Positions 23,285 through 32,632 of a DNA stretch of 64,000 bases are shown piece by piece. The notes under the pieces are model-generated. The model made no database searches and was not told the origin of the DNA. It saw nothing but the letters and a program-made list of their open reading frames with translations. Every line of letters begins with the position of its first letter. Position 1 is the first letter of the stretch. The translations under genes and the position numbers were made by a program. Origin of the DNA: an uncultured Christensenella sp. (GTDB taxonomy: Bacteria; Bacillota; Clostridia; Christensenellales; Borkfalkiaceae); assembly GCA_910585235.1 (NCBI GenBank), contig CAJUCM010000001.1, positions 62,001 through 126,000 of the forward strand, written 5' to 3'.

Positions 23285-23890
23285 ATGGCAAAAAAAGAAG
23301 TGAGAATATTTTTGATCGCGGTGCTTGCGGTTGCGTTTGTATCGCTTGTCACGCAGATCTTTGCGGGGCTTGCTTCCGCGATCACAATGTTCGCGGACGC
23401 GAAGTTGTTGGTCGTGGGAGGGAGCACGTTGTATTCCGACGATTATGTTGATCTGTCGGCGGCGTTTATGCTCGTAATTTCCGTTCTTGCACTTGCGTTC
23501 GCCATCGGAATGGTTTTAATGTTTGCGCTGAAAAAAAAGAAAAAGCAGAACATTATCACGGGCGCGGTGCTGTGCGGGATCGCCGTGATCGCGTTTATCG
23601 TTCTGACGGCGGTGTTGTGGGTGAAAGTCCCTGCATATAACGATTACGCGTCGGAATTCTGCATTCGCCTTTATGATTATGAGTTGTTTCAGCAATTCCT
23701 GACGGTGGGGCTTGCGGACGCGATCGCAATCGCCATTGCGTTTACGGCTTGGCTTTTGCTGACGCTTGCAAAGCCGACCGAACAGGCGGCGGAAGAGGGT
23801 AAACAAATTCCCGCTCCCGCAGGCTCGGCGGAAGAAAAAGCGGAAGAGCCCGTTTCCGAAACGGCGCAGGGCGAAGTGCAAAAAGAATAG
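23285..23890 (+). CDS. Membrane protein with four predicted helices, unknown family
   Basis: This 201-residue protein has hydrophobic segments at about 8-30, 58-82, 92-113 and 138-160. A very basic stretch (KKKKKQ) follows helix 2. The C-terminal 40 residues are acidic, Ala/Glu/Pro-rich and probably disordered in the cytosol. I do not recognise the family. It has a perfect promoter, AGGGG before the ATG, and a strong terminator, so it is a single-gene unit. Confidence 0.7.
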   Translation: MAKKEVRIFLIAVLAVAFVSLVTQIFAGLASAITMFADAKLLVVGGSTLYSDDYVDLSAAFMLVISVLALAFAIGMVLMFALKKKKKQNIITGAVLCGIAVIAFIVLTAVLWVKVPAYNDYASEFCIRLYDYELFQQFLTVGLADAIAIAIAFTAWLLLTLAKPTEQAAEEGKQIPAPAGSAEEKAEEPVSETAQGEVQKE

Positions 23891-23906
23891 TTTTCCGATC
23901 AGGAAC

Positions 23907-23944
23907 AATCAAAAAGGAAGGCGGAAGCCTTCCTTTTTGATTGC
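23907..23944. terminator. Bidirectional terminator with 17-bp perfect stem
   Basis: CAATCAAAAAGGAAGGC, GGAA loop, exact complement. The inner 12 bp equal those of the hairpin at 23103, so the two terminators flanking this gene are near-identical. Confidence 0.85.
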
Positions 23945-23969
23945 CCCGCGGTACGCAAACGTATTTGAT

Positions 23970-23998
23970 TGACAAGAGAAAAACGAAAGCGTATAATT
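23970..23998 (+). promoter_or_regulatory. Promoter of the tcdA operon
   Basis: TTGACA (23970-23975), 17 bp, TATAAT (23993-23998). Confidence 0.85.
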
Positions 23999-24028
23999 TA
24001 GATACTCAAAATCACAGGGTCGTAATCA

Positions 24029-24751
24029 ATGTCGGATATGTTTTCGAGAACGGAATTATTGTTCGGGAAAGAGGCAATGCAAACGCTTGCCTCTTCCCGC
24101 GTGGCGGTGTTCGGCGTGGGCGGGGTCGGCGGTTACGCGGCGGAGGCGCTTGCCCGTTCGGGCGTGGGCGCGATCGATTTGATCGACGGCGATAAAATCG
24201 CGCTCAGCAATATCAACCGTCAGATCATTGCAACGACGAAAACGGTTGGGCGGTATAAAGTTGACGTCATGCGGGAGCGGATCGAAGAAATCAATCCCGC
24301 CTGCAAAGTCTCCGCCCGCAAAATATTCTTTATGCCCGATACGCAGGACGCATTCGATTTTTCCGACTTCGACTATATCGTGGATGCGATCGATACGGTC
24401 ACGGGGAAACTTGCGATCGTTGAAAACGCGGGAAAGTGTTCCGTACCCGTCATCAGCTGTATGGGCGCGGGCAATAAACTCGACCCGACGGCGTTTCGCG
24501 TTGCCGATATTTATAAGACTTCCGTCTGCCCGCTTGCAAAGGTCATGCGCAGGGAACTGAAAAAGCGCGGGATCGGAAAACTCAAAGTCGTCTATTCCGA
24601 AGAGGAACCCGCAAAGCCCGCCGAAGAAACGGCGGACGGGACGGGGCGGAGAGCGGTTCCCGCCAGCAACGCGTTCGTTCCCCCGGTCGCGGGGCTGATC
24701 ATTGCGGGAGAAGTCGTCAAAGACCTAATAGCGCGGGGAGAAAAATTATGA
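24029..24751 (+). CDS. tcdA: tRNA threonylcarbamoyladenosine dehydratase
   Basis: This 240-residue E1-like enzyme of the ThiF/MoeB superfamily cyclises t6A37 of tRNA to ct6A using ATP. The nucleotide-binding GVGGVGGYAAEALARSGVG is at about 31-49. Then come DGDKIALSNINRQ (adenylation site), the central DAIDTVTGK, and SCMGAGNKLDPTAF, the phrase that separates TcdA/CsdL from other E1 proteins. The ribosome site is weak (AGGG). It is the first gene of a long operon; the next gene overlaps its stop by 4 nt. Pairing with a tRNA thiolation-type enzyme fits a tRNA modification role. Confidence 0.93.
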   Translation: MSDMFSRTELLFGKEAMQTLASSRVAVFGVGGVGGYAAEALARSGVGAIDLIDGDKIALSNINRQIIATTKTVGRYKVDVMRERIEEINPACKVSARKIFFMPDTQDAFDFSDFDYIVDAIDTVTGKLAIVENAGKCSVPVISCMGAGNKLDPTAFRVADIYKTSVCPLAKVMRRELKKRGIGKLKVVYSEEEPAKPAEETADGTGRRAVPASNAFVPPVAGLIIAGEVVKDLIARGEKL

Positions 24752-25602
24752 CGGAAGAGACGTTTTCTAAAACCGATCCCGCTAAAATCGCGGAGGAGAG
24801 TATCCGCCAAAAATTTCGCCTGAAACTGTTCTCCAAATTTACGAAGGCGATCAAGGAGTACGACCTCATTCAGGCGCACGATAAAATTGCCGTCTGCATG
24901 TCGGGAGGCAAGGATTCTTTTTTGCTCGCAAAACTGTTTCAGGAACTCAAAATCCACAACAAGGTCCCGTTTGAACTCGTCTTTCTCGTCATGGATCCCG
25001 GATACAGTCCCGAAAACAGGGCGATGATCGAATCCAACGCAAAAAAGCTGAATATCCCCGTCGATATTTTTGAGACGGATATTTTCGGCAACGTGCTGCA
25101 TATCGAAAAATCCCCCTGCTATATCTGCGCGAGAATGCGGAGGGGACACCTGTATCACAGGGCGCAGGAGCTGGGGTGCAATAAGATCGCGCTCGGTCAC
25201 CATTACGACGACGTCATAGAGACCATTTTAATGGGAATGCTCTACGGCGCGCAGGTGCAGACCATGATGCCGAAAATCAGAAGCACGAACTTTGCGGGCA
25301 TGGAACTCATCCGCCCCATGTATCTGATCCGCGAAAAGCATATCGAGCAGTGGCGCGACTATAATTCTTTGCGCTTTTTGCGGTGCGCCTGCAAGTTTAC
25401 CGAAACCTGCGACAGCTCGCTGAATCCGAACGGGAATCTCTCCAAACGGCAGAAAGTCAAACGGCTCATCGCGGAACTTGCAAAGGACGATCCGGAGATC
25501 GAACAGAATATATTCAAAAGCGTGGAGAACGTCACGCTGAAAACGGTCATTGCCTATAAGGATACGGACGGCAGAAAGCACCGTTTTACCGACGGTTACT
25601 GA
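24748..25602 (+). CDS. TtcA-like tRNA 2-thiolation enzyme (PP-loop ATPase)
   Basis: This 284-residue N-type PP-loop protein has SGGKDS (about residues 52-57), a central CYIC pair and ALGHHYDDVIETILMGMLYG, which resembles TtcA (2-thiocytidine 32) and TtuA-type enzymes. In TtcA two CxxC pairs hold an iron-sulfur cluster; here a CYIC and a later CAC are seen, so the exact cluster ligands need a model. The substrate could be tRNA C32 or another position. It is translationally coupled to tcdA. Confidence 0.85.
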   Translation: MTEETFSKTDPAKIAEESIRQKFRLKLFSKFTKAIKEYDLIQAHDKIAVCMSGGKDSFLLAKLFQELKIHNKVPFELVFLVMDPGYSPENRAMIESNAKKLNIPVDIFETDIFGNVLHIEKSPCYICARMRRGHLYHRAQELGCNKIALGHHYDDVIETILMGMLYGAQVQTMMPKIRSTNFAGMELIRPMYLIREKHIEQWRDYNSLRFLRCACKFTETCDSSLNPNGNLSKRQKVKRLIAELAKDDPEIEQNIFKSVENVTLKTVIAYKDTDGRKHRFTDGY

Positions 25603-25609
25603 GGGGATT

Positions 25610-28042
25610 ATGAAGAGGATCATCCGCGCCACAACAGATTCCGCCGTGACGGAACGGGAAAAAAGAAACGCGTCGCTCGCCCGCAGGATCGGGGCGGAGG
25701 GGTGCGTTTTATTGGAGAACGACGGCGTTCTGCCCTTAAAAGAGAGGCGCGTCGCCCTCTACGGAGTGGGCGCAAGACACACCTGTTTCGGCGGTACGGG
25801 AAGCGGAGAGTGCCGACCGCGCTATAAAATCAACATCGAAGAGGGGCTGACGGGCGCGGGCTTTACGGTGACGACGGGCGAATTTTTGGACGGGCTTGAC
25901 GCGGAGTATGGAATCGCGTATAACCTTTGGCGCAAGGAGCTTATCAAAGGGCTGAAAAAGTGCAAAAGAACCGCCCAAATGGACTATGCGTGCGCGCACC
26001 CGTTCTTCCCTCCGCTCGGCGGAAAAATCGAAACCGCGACCGATGCGCCCGTCGCGCTCTACGTTCTGACGAGGCAGGCGGGCGAAGGATCGGACAGAAA
26101 GACGGCGGCGGGCGATTACCTGATCAGAGAGGAGGAACGCGCGCAGTTGAAAGCGCTCTGCGCCCTCTATCCGAAGGTCGTTCTCATCCTCAACGTGTGC
26201 GGAGTGATCGATCTGAATTTTACAAAAGAGCTATCCCTGTCCGCGATCCTTCTGACCTCGCTTGCGGGCATGGAGGCGGGTAATTGCGTTGCAGACGCCT
26301 TGACGGGCAGGGTTCCGCCCTCCGGCAGGCTGACCGCGACCTGGGCGGAGCGGTATGAAGATTATCCCTCGCACGATACTTTTTCCGATCGCGGCGGGAA
26401 TGCGCGGCGGCAGGATTACATGGAGAATATTTTCGTCGGCTACCGCTGGTTTCACGCGAATCGCCTGCGCCCGCGCTATCCCTTCGGCTACGGGCTGTCC
26501 TATACAAAGTTCCGAAAAACGTGTCAAAAAATCTCCGTTGAAAACAGCAAGGTCTCCTGTCTCATTGCGGTGGAGAACGTCGGGGAATACGCTGGGCGGG
26601 AAGTCGTTCAGATCTATCTTTCCGCGCCGGACGGCGGACTTGTCCGCGAAAGGGCGAGCCTTGCGGGATTTAGTAAGACGGATTATTTACAGTCGGGCGA
26701 ACGCGGGGAGGCGGAAGTCGTTTTCGACTTGCGGGACTTTGCGGGCTACGACGAGGCGCGCGCCCGCTATCTGCTCGAAGCGGGGGACTATATTCTGTAT
26801 CTCGGTGAAAATGCGGAGGAACTCTTTGCGATCGGCGCGCTGTCCCTCGACAGAACGGTCGTGACCGAGCAGTGCAAAAACGTGTGTCCCGTGCAAGAAA
26901 AAATCCCGCTGTTTATCCCGCAGGCGGACAGGCGGGAAGCGGAGACAGAACGCATTCCGATCGACGCGGATAAAATTTTCTGCACGACGCACGACTATCC
27001 GAAACCCGTATGCAAAACGGGAGACGGGGTTTTCGGGAAGCTGTCGCTTTCCGATCAAATGAAACTGCTCGCGGGGACGAGTTATCTCGGCGCGGTCCGT
27101 AGCACGGTGTTCGGCGCGGCGGGATATACGACTTCAAAGTTTGTCGGGCGGGGGATCCCGAATATGCCCATGGCGGACGGACCGCAGGGGCTGAACGTCA
27201 GACCAAAATCCCTGCGCCCCAAACAGAATATCTTCAATATCCCCGCTCTGCCCGAAGCGTTGCGGTTCGGATTATTGGGGCGGCTCGCCGACGCGGGTAC
27301 GCCGAAAAAGAGAAGCCGTAAAATTTATTATCAGTACGCGACTGCGTTCCCTTGCGAAACGCTCGCGGCGCAGACGTTCGACGAGGCGATCCTCAAAGAG
27401 ATGGGGCGCGCCGTCGGGGAGGAGATGGAGGCGTTCGGCGTCGTCTTTTATCTTGCGCCCGCCGTGAATATCCAGCGCAATCCGCTCGGCGGACGCAATT
27501 ACGAATACTATTCGGAGGATCCGCTCCTCACGGGAAAGATCGCCGCCGCAGTTGTCTGCGGGGTGCAGGAGCGTCGTGGACGGTATGCGACGTTGAAGCA
27601 TTTCGCCTGCAACAATTCGGAGACGGAGCGGAACCTCTCGTCGAGCAATTTAAGCGAGCGCGCCCTCCGCGAAATTTACCTGAAAGCGTTCAGGATCGCC
27701 GTGCGGGAGGGGAATGCAAAGAGCGTAATGGCAAGCTACAACATGATAAACGGCGAATACGTCTGCAACAGCTACGCGCTTCTGACGGACGTGTTGAGAA
27801 ACGAATTCGGATTTTGCGGCGTGGTCATGACCGACTGGTTCGCCGCGGGGCATGATCAAAGTTACGTTGAAAAGTGTCCGTCCGCAGGGTGCGATCTCGT
27901 GATGCCGGGACTTCCCTCCGACGTGAAGAAATTGAGGCGCGCGTACAGGCGCGGAGCGCTTACAAAAGAGGAGATCGTGATTTCCGCCCGTCGCATTTAC
28001 GAAGCGGCGGCGGAGAATCGTTCCTATGACGAACGGATATAA
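25610..28042 (+). CDS. Glycoside hydrolase family 3 with swapped domain order
   Basis: This 810-residue enzyme of the beta-glucosidase/xylosidase family has no signal peptide, so it is cytosolic. The order is inverted compared with classical GH3. The alpha/beta sandwich domain comes first (GAEGCVLLENDGVLPL, residues about 30-270), then a fibronectin-III-like domain (about 295-400, GREVVQIYLS). The TIM barrel is last (about 470-800), with LAPAVNIQRNPLGGRNYEYYSEDP, KHFACNN and the nucleophile Asp at about 741 in VVMTDWFA. Such permuted GH3 enzymes are known in clostridia. The ATG at 25610 has GAGGGG upstream, 7 bp after the previous gene. An adjacent MFS permease could import its sugar. Substrate unknown. 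Confidence 0.92.
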   Translation: MKRIIRATTDSAVTEREKRNASLARRIGAEGCVLLENDGVLPLKERRVALYGVGARHTCFGGTGSGECRPRYKINIEEGLTGAGFTVTTGEFLDGLDAEYGIAYNLWRKELIKGLKKCKRTAQMDYACAHPFFPPLGGKIETATDAPVALYVLTRQAGEGSDRKTAAGDYLIREEERAQLKALCALYPKVVLILNVCGVIDLNFTKELSLSAILLTSLAGMEAGNCVADALTGRVPPSGRLTATWAERYEDYPSHDTFSDRGGNARRQDYMENIFVGYRWFHANRLRPRYPFGYGLSYTKFRKTCQKISVENSKVSCLIAVENVGEYAGREVVQIYLSAPDGGLVRERASLAGFSKTDYLQSGERGEAEVVFDLRDFAGYDEARARYLLEAGDYILYLGENAEELFAIGALSLDRTVVTEQCKNVCPVQEKIPLFIPQADRREAETERIPIDADKIFCTTHDYPKPVCKTGDGVFGKLSLSDQMKLLAGTSYLGAVRSTVFGAAGYTTSKFVGRGIPNMPMADGPQGLNVRPKSLRPKQNIFNIPALPEALRFGLLGRLADAGTPKKRSRKIYYQYATAFPCETLAAQTFDEAILKEMGRAVGEEMEAFGVVFYLAPAVNIQRNPLGGRNYEYYSEDPLLTGKIAAAVVCGVQERRGRYATLKHFACNNSETERNLSSSNLSERALREIYLKAFRIAVREGNAKSVMASYNMINGEYVCNSYALLTDVLRNEFGFCGVVMTDWFAAGHDQSYVEKCPSAGCDLVMPGLPSDVKKLRRAYRRGALTKEEIVISARRIYEAAAENRSYDERI

Positions 28043-28787
28043 TAGAGGTATGAATGTGACAAAAAAACAAAGAGTGATCGATTTTATTCCCTGTATGGCG
28101 TCGGCAGCCGTGAGCGCCGTCTGTCTGTTGATTTACTTTTTCGCGTTCGGGCATGGGTTCGATCTGAACGTGATCAAGGGGATCATGGTGCCCGTTGCCG
28201 CCGCTGTCGTGCCCGTCGTCAATCTGATTTTCAGAATCAGGATCCCGTTTGCGTTCAATATCGCGGTGGCGGCGTTCGCGGTTTGCGGATTGGATTTTGC
28301 ATCCCTGCTCAACTTTTATCATTATGTTCCCTATTACGATAAGTTCCTGCATACGGCGTTCGGGATCGCGGGCGCGTTCGGGGTCATGATCGTGCTTCTC
28401 TACGGCAAGGGCGAGACAATGCGCCCGTGGTGTTTCTTCCTCGTCGTCATGCTCTGCGTTCTGGGACTTGCCGCGTGCTGGGAAATTTTCGAGTATATCG
28501 TGCACGCCGCGACGGGCGCGGATATGCAGCACTGGACGCCCGATATGAGCGCGGTCGGGGATCTGACGGTCAAAGAGTTTTTTGAGGACTACAACCCTCT
28601 CTGGGATACGATCTGGGACGTGATCGTCGCTATGTTCGGCGTGTTGATCTATTATTTCATTATCTTTATGGATAAAGTGTTCGGTTACAAAATTTGCAGA
28701 GGGATCTATCGGCAGGTCAATACCGGACGGAAAAGCGCTTCCGAAGAGGAAGAGCCGACGCATCGGGATGGTCCGCCCGCGGAATAA
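28026..28787 (+). CDS. Polytopic membrane protein, YjdF/DUF2238-like
   Basis: This 253-residue protein has about six hydrophobic segments. Scattered motifs are YYDKFLHTAFGIAGAFG, AACWEIFEYIVHAATG and DTIWDVIVAMFGVLIYY. Conserved Asp, His, WE and WD residues in that order fit the DUF2238 (YjdF) family of unknown function. The ATG at 28026 overlaps the GH3 end by 17 nt and has GGAGA upstream; an ATG at 28050 is the alternative. Its acidic C-terminus is cytosolic. It is in the middle of the tcdA-to-PPTase operon. Confidence 0.65.
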   Translation: MTNGYNRGMNVTKKQRVIDFIPCMASAAVSAVCLLIYFFAFGHGFDLNVIKGIMVPVAAAVVPVVNLIFRIRIPFAFNIAVAAFAVCGLDFASLLNFYHYVPYYDKFLHTAFGIAGAFGVMIVLLYGKGETMRPWCFFLVVMLCVLGLAACWEIFEYIVHAATGADMQHWTPDMSAVGDLTVKEFFEDYNPLWDTIWDVIVAMFGVLIYYFIIFMDKVFGYKICRGIYRQVNTGRKSASEEEEPTHRDGPPAE

Positions 28788-28790
28788 ATC

Positions 28791-30008
28791 ATGAAACTTT
28801 CTTGCCGTCATACGGTCGCCGCGAGTTTTATCGGCTATATCGTGCAGGCGATCGTGAATATGTTCGTGCCGCTTCTATTCGTTACCTTTCAGACGCAGTA
28901 CGCAATTCCTTTGAGCGAGATCACGGTTCTGATCACCGTGAACTTTTGCGTTCAGCTTGCGGTGGATTTCTCGTCCGCGTTCTTTATCGATAAGATCGGC
29001 TACCGCCGTGCGGCGGTACTCGCCCATTCGCTTGCGGCGGCGGGCTTGCTGTTATTGACCTTTTTGCCGGACGTGCTTCCGAGCGCGTTCGCGGGACTTC
29101 TCGTCTCCGTCGTAGTCTATGCGGTCGGGGGAGGGCTTCTCGAAGTTGTGATAAGCCCGATCGTGGAGGCGTGCCCCACGAAAAACAAACCGCAGATCAT
29201 GGGGATCCTTCATTCCTTTTACTGTTGGGGTTCGGTGGCGGTCATCGGAATTTCCACCCTTTTCTTTTCGCTCGCGGGGATTGGAAATTGGAAGATCATG
29301 ACTTACATATGGGCGGCGGTCCCTCTTTGCAACCTCGTCTATTTCCTGTTCGTTCCGCTAGCCTCCCTGACGGTGGAGGGGGAAAGCCTGAAACTGACGG
29401 GACTGTTGAAAAACAAATTCCTGTGGCTGTTTCTGCTTGTCATCTTCTGCGCGGGCGCGTGCGAACAGTCGGTAAGCCAATGGGCGTCCGTATTTGCGGA
29501 GGAGGGGCTGGGCGTCTCCAAGACGGTCGGCGATCTTTTGGGTCCCGCGCTGTTCGCGCTGTGCATGGGGATCTCCCGTCTTATCTATGGCAAGACGGGC
29601 AAGCAGGAGAATATCGGCGTTTTCATGCTGGTCGGAGCGGTTCTCTGCGTTGGAGCGTATTTACTGATTTCTCTCGTTCCGCACCCCGTCGCGGGATTCT
29701 GCGGGGTGGCGCTTTGCGGGTTCTCCGTCGGTTCCCTGTGGCCGGGGGCGTTCAGCAAGGTTGCCGATTCGGTCAGGGGCGGCGGGACGATGATGTTCGC
29801 GTTTATGGCGCTTGCGGGCGATCTGGGCTGTGCGCTCGGTCCCGCGGTTGCGGGCGGTGCGGCGGGCGCCGCGGGGGACGATCTGCACTTCGGCATTCTC
29901 ATTGCCGTCGTCTTTCCCGTGATATTGTCGGCGGCGCTTTCGGCGGTCGTCGCTTCGGAGCGCAGAAAGAGAATCAAAAATCGGAGAGACGGCGCGTGGT
30001 TGAAGTAA
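28791..30008 (+). CDS. MFS permease (sugar-type)
   Basis: This 405-residue protein has twelve predicted transmembrane helices and an MFS loop-2 signature around DKIGYRRAAVLAHSL. SPIVEACPTKNKPQIMGILHSFYCWGS in the middle resembles FucP-like sugar porters of Firmicutes. The start is 3 bp after the previous stop. A sugar substrate is plausible because the GH3 glycosidase is in the same operon, but it is not demonstrated by sequence. The PPTase gene overlaps its end by 13 nt. Confidence 0.85.
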   Translation: MKLSCRHTVAASFIGYIVQAIVNMFVPLLFVTFQTQYAIPLSEITVLITVNFCVQLAVDFSSAFFIDKIGYRRAAVLAHSLAAAGLLLLTFLPDVLPSAFAGLLVSVVVYAVGGGLLEVVISPIVEACPTKNKPQIMGILHSFYCWGSVAVIGISTLFFSLAGIGNWKIMTYIWAAVPLCNLVYFLFVPLASLTVEGESLKLTGLLKNKFLWLFLLVIFCAGACEQSVSQWASVFAEEGLGVSKTVGDLLGPALFALCMGISRLIYGKTGKQENIGVFMLVGAVLCVGAYLLISLVPHPVAGFCGVALCGFSVGSLWPGAFSKVADSVRGGGTMMFAFMALAGDLGCALGPAVAGGAAGAAGDDLHFGILIAVVFPVILSAALSAVVASERRKRIKNRRDGAWLK

Positions 30009-30640
30009 GCTGTATCGACACTTCCGCTTTTACGGCGGAGGACTATCAGACAATTCTCAGCCGCCTTTCCCCGCTGAGGAGGGAAAAGGCGGAGCGCTAC
30101 CGCACGGGGGCGGCGGCATATCTCTCCGCGGGAGCGGGGTATTTGTTGGACTGCGCGCTCCGCCGTGCGGGATTTGAGGAACGGGACGCAAAATATTCGT
30201 TCGGGGAACACGGCAAACCGATGATCGGGGGCTTTCATTTCAACCTTTCGCACAGCGGCACGGTGGCGGTTTTGGCGACGGCGGACGGCGAAGTCGGGGT
30301 GGACGTTGAAAAGGTCGTCCCCGTCGGCGAGGGGCTTGTTGCGCGCGTGTGTACGAAGCGGGAACGCGCCCTCCTTGCGGGGATCCCCGACGGGGAGCTT
30401 CCGCGGGAATTTTTCCGTCTCTGGACGGCGAAAGAGAGCGTCGGGAAGTTCCTCGGAACGGGACTTGGCGGGGATCCGAAGGGGATCGAAGTCAATCTGA
30501 CGTCCCCCGCGTCCGCAACGTGCCGCGGAAAAGAGTTGCGCGCCGCGCTTTTTGAATATGCGATAGAGGGCTATGCTCTGACCGCTTGCGCCGACGAGCC
30601 GTTTGACGCGCGACTGAACGTTCTGAAATTCGCGCGCTAA
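29996..30640 (+). CDS. 4'-phosphopantetheinyl transferase, Sfp type
   Basis: This 214-residue pseudo-dimeric enzyme transfers phosphopantetheine from CoA to carrier proteins. Signatures are KPMIGGFHFNLSHSG, GVDVEKV (Mg-binding Asp/Glu) and FFRLWTAKESVGKFLGTGL. The frame is open far upstream in another frame of the MFS gene. The GTG at 29996 is chosen because GGAGAG lies 9 bp before it and the family N-terminus begins there. No polyketide, peptide or fatty-acid synthase gene is nearby, so its client carrier protein is unknown. It ends the operon, before a terminator. Confidence 0.9.
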   Translation: MVEVSCIDTSAFTAEDYQTILSRLSPLRREKAERYRTGAAAYLSAGAGYLLDCALRRAGFEERDAKYSFGEHGKPMIGGFHFNLSHSGTVAVLATADGEVGVDVEKVVPVGEGLVARVCTKRERALLAGIPDGELPREFFRLWTAKESVGKFLGTGLGGDPKGIEVNLTSPASATCRGKELRAALFEYAIEGYALTACADEPFDARLNVLKFAR

Positions 30641-30667
30641 ACAAAACCGCAACCGATCTACGCTGTG

Positions 30668-30693
30668 CGCATTCCGGACGGAATGCGTTTTTT
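30668..30693 (+). terminator. Terminator of the tcdA-to-PPTase operon
   Basis: CGCATTCCG with complement and a 2-nt loop, then six Ts. Confidence 0.85.
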
Positions 30694-30726
30694 CATTCGG
30701 GATACACGGAATCCACACTTTTATGC

Positions 30727-30756
30727 TTGACGCTGGATATGATAAAGTGGTATGAT
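30727..30756 (+). promoter_or_regulatory. dxs promoter
   Basis: TTGACG (30727-30732), 18 bp, TATGAT (30751-30756). The -10 overlaps the in-frame ATG at 30752, which argues against that codon as the start of dxs. Confidence 0.65.
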
Positions 30757-30781
30757 GAAGAGAGGAACCGACGGAATCGAA

Positions 30782-32632
30782 ATGCTTGAAAACTTGCATT
30801 CGCCCGAAGCGTTGAAGTCGCTCTCCATGGATGAGATGAGCGCTCTGGCGGGCGAGATCAGAGAAAAAATCATAGATACCGTTTCCCGAAACGGCGGACA
30901 TCTGGCTTCCAATCTCGGCATTGTGGAAGTCACGCTTGCTCTGCACCGCGTTTTCAACGCGCCTGCGGATCAGATCCTGTTCGACGTCGGGCATCAGAGT
31001 TATGCGCATAAGCTCGTCACGGGGCGGGCGGAAATTTTTTCCACACTCCGCAAAAAAGACGGAATTTCGGGCTTTGAAAGGCGGGGCGAGTGCGAATATG
31101 ACGCCATGAGCGAGGGACACAGCGGCGCCTCCCTGTCGCAGGCGTTGGGGCTTGCGGCGGCGAACGGGCTTGCGGGGAAAGACGCATATACGGTCTGCGT
31201 GATCGGCGACGGTTCGCTCACGAACGGCATGGCCTATGAGGCGCTCAACAATTGCGACAATAAAAATCTGAGACTTCTCATCGTCGTGAACGACAACGAT
31301 ATGTCGATCTCCGAGAACGTCGGCGGGGTGCATAACCACCTGACCAAGATCAGAACGAGTAAACGTTATTTCAGTTTCAAATATCGCACCGAGCGGTTTT
31401 TACGGAAAATCCCGCTCCTCGGAAAGCCGATCGAAAAAGGGCTTCGCGGATTCAAGCGTTTTCTGAAAAATGTCTTTGTGCGAAATACCGTATTCGAGGA
31501 TATGGGGGTCAAGTACTACGGACCCATCGACGGACACAATCTCAAAAAACTCGTCAATATTTTCAATGAGGCAAAGTCGCACAACTCGATCGCCGTCGTC
31601 AACGTCAAGACGCAGAAGGGGAGGGGTTACGGGTTTGCGGAGAGGGAGCCGAACGTATATCACTCCGTCGCGCCCTTCGACCGCGAACGGGGCGTGATCC
31701 CTTCGGACGGCATGAACTTTACAAAGGTTGCGGGGAAAACGCTTGCGGAGCGGGCGGCAACCGATCCCGCGATCTGCGCGCTGACCGCCGCCATGTGCGA
31801 CGGGACGGGGCTTTCGGAATTTGCGGAAAAATTTCCCGAACGCTTTTTTGACGTGGGGATCGCGGAGGAACACGCCGTCGCCTTTTCGGGCGGGCTTGCG
31901 GCGAACGGCATGAAACCCGTTCTCGTTCTCTATTCGACCTTTGCCCAAAGAGTTTACGACCAAATTCTGCATGACGTCTCTTTGCAGGATCTGCCGTTTA
32001 CCCTGCTTCTCGATCACTGCGGATTCGTGGAGGGGGACGGGATCACGCATCAGGGCATTTTCGACGTTCCGCTGTTTGCCTCCGTTCCGAATACCGAGAT
32101 ATTTGCGCCCGAAACGTATGAGGAACTCGGCGTTGCGATCGACAGGGCGTTAGCAAGCAGTTTCGTTTCCGTCGTCCGCTACCCGAAAGGGGAAGAGAGC
32201 GCGCGGGACGGGGAGGAGATCGCGGAAGAGGATCTTGCCTATACGCCCGCGATCCAAAATGCGGAAACCGTGATCGTGACCTATGGGCGGATCGCGTCCG
32301 TGGCGCGCGCGGCGGCGCGCAAGTGCGATCGTGGCAAGGTCGGCGTTCTTCGGCTGAAAAAAATTTATCCGCTCGATTTTGAAAAGATAACGCCGTATTT
32401 GGAGCGCGCAAAGACCGTTTATTTTCTCGAAGAGGGAATCAGAGCGGGCGGGATCGGCGAAAAGTTTGCGGCGGGGCTTTCAGGATCGGGCAAAAAAATT
32501 CTCATCCACGCGATCGACGGTTTCGCGGGGCAGGGTACGGAAAAAGAGCTGTTTGAACAGTACGGTTTCACTTGCGAAAAAATTATGGAGAATATTACGC
32601 CGGCGCAAACCGGCGGAGAGGAAGAAGTATGA
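30782..32632 (+). CDS. dxs: 1-deoxy-D-xylulose-5-phosphate synthase
   Basis: This is the first enzyme of the MEP isoprenoid pathway: pyruvate plus glyceraldehyde 3-phosphate give DXP, using thiamine diphosphate and Mg. The 616 residues include GHQSYAHKLVTGR, the ThDP motif GDGSLTNGMAYEALNN...NDNDMSI, the catalytic-region EEHAVAFSGGLA, and HQGIFDVPLF. The ATG at 30782 gives the normal N-terminus (MLENLHSPEALKSLSMDEM) and has GAGAGG upstream. The ATG at 30752 lies in the -10 element. nadA overlaps by 4 nt. Another MEP gene, ispE, is at 53.6 kb. Confidence 0.96.
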   Translation: MLENLHSPEALKSLSMDEMSALAGEIREKIIDTVSRNGGHLASNLGIVEVTLALHRVFNAPADQILFDVGHQSYAHKLVTGRAEIFSTLRKKDGISGFERRGECEYDAMSEGHSGASLSQALGLAAANGLAGKDAYTVCVIGDGSLTNGMAYEALNNCDNKNLRLLIVVNDNDMSISENVGGVHNHLTKIRTSKRYFSFKYRTERFLRKIPLLGKPIEKGLRGFKRFLKNVFVRNTVFEDMGVKYYGPIDGHNLKKLVNIFNEAKSHNSIAVVNVKTQKGRGYGFAEREPNVYHSVAPFDRERGVIPSDGMNFTKVAGKTLAERAATDPAICALTAAMCDGTGLSEFAEKFPERFFDVGIAEEHAVAFSGGLAANGMKPVLVLYSTFAQRVYDQILHDVSLQDLPFTLLLDHCGFVEGDGITHQGIFDVPLFASVPNTEIFAPETYEELGVAIDRALASSFVSVVRYPKGEESARDGEEIAEEDLAYTPAIQNAETVIVTYGRIASVARAAARKCDRGKVGVLRLKKIYPLDFEKITPYLERAKTVYFLEEGIRAGGIGEKFAAGLSGSGKKILIHAIDGFAGQGTEKELFEQYGFTCEKIMENITPAQTGGEEEV

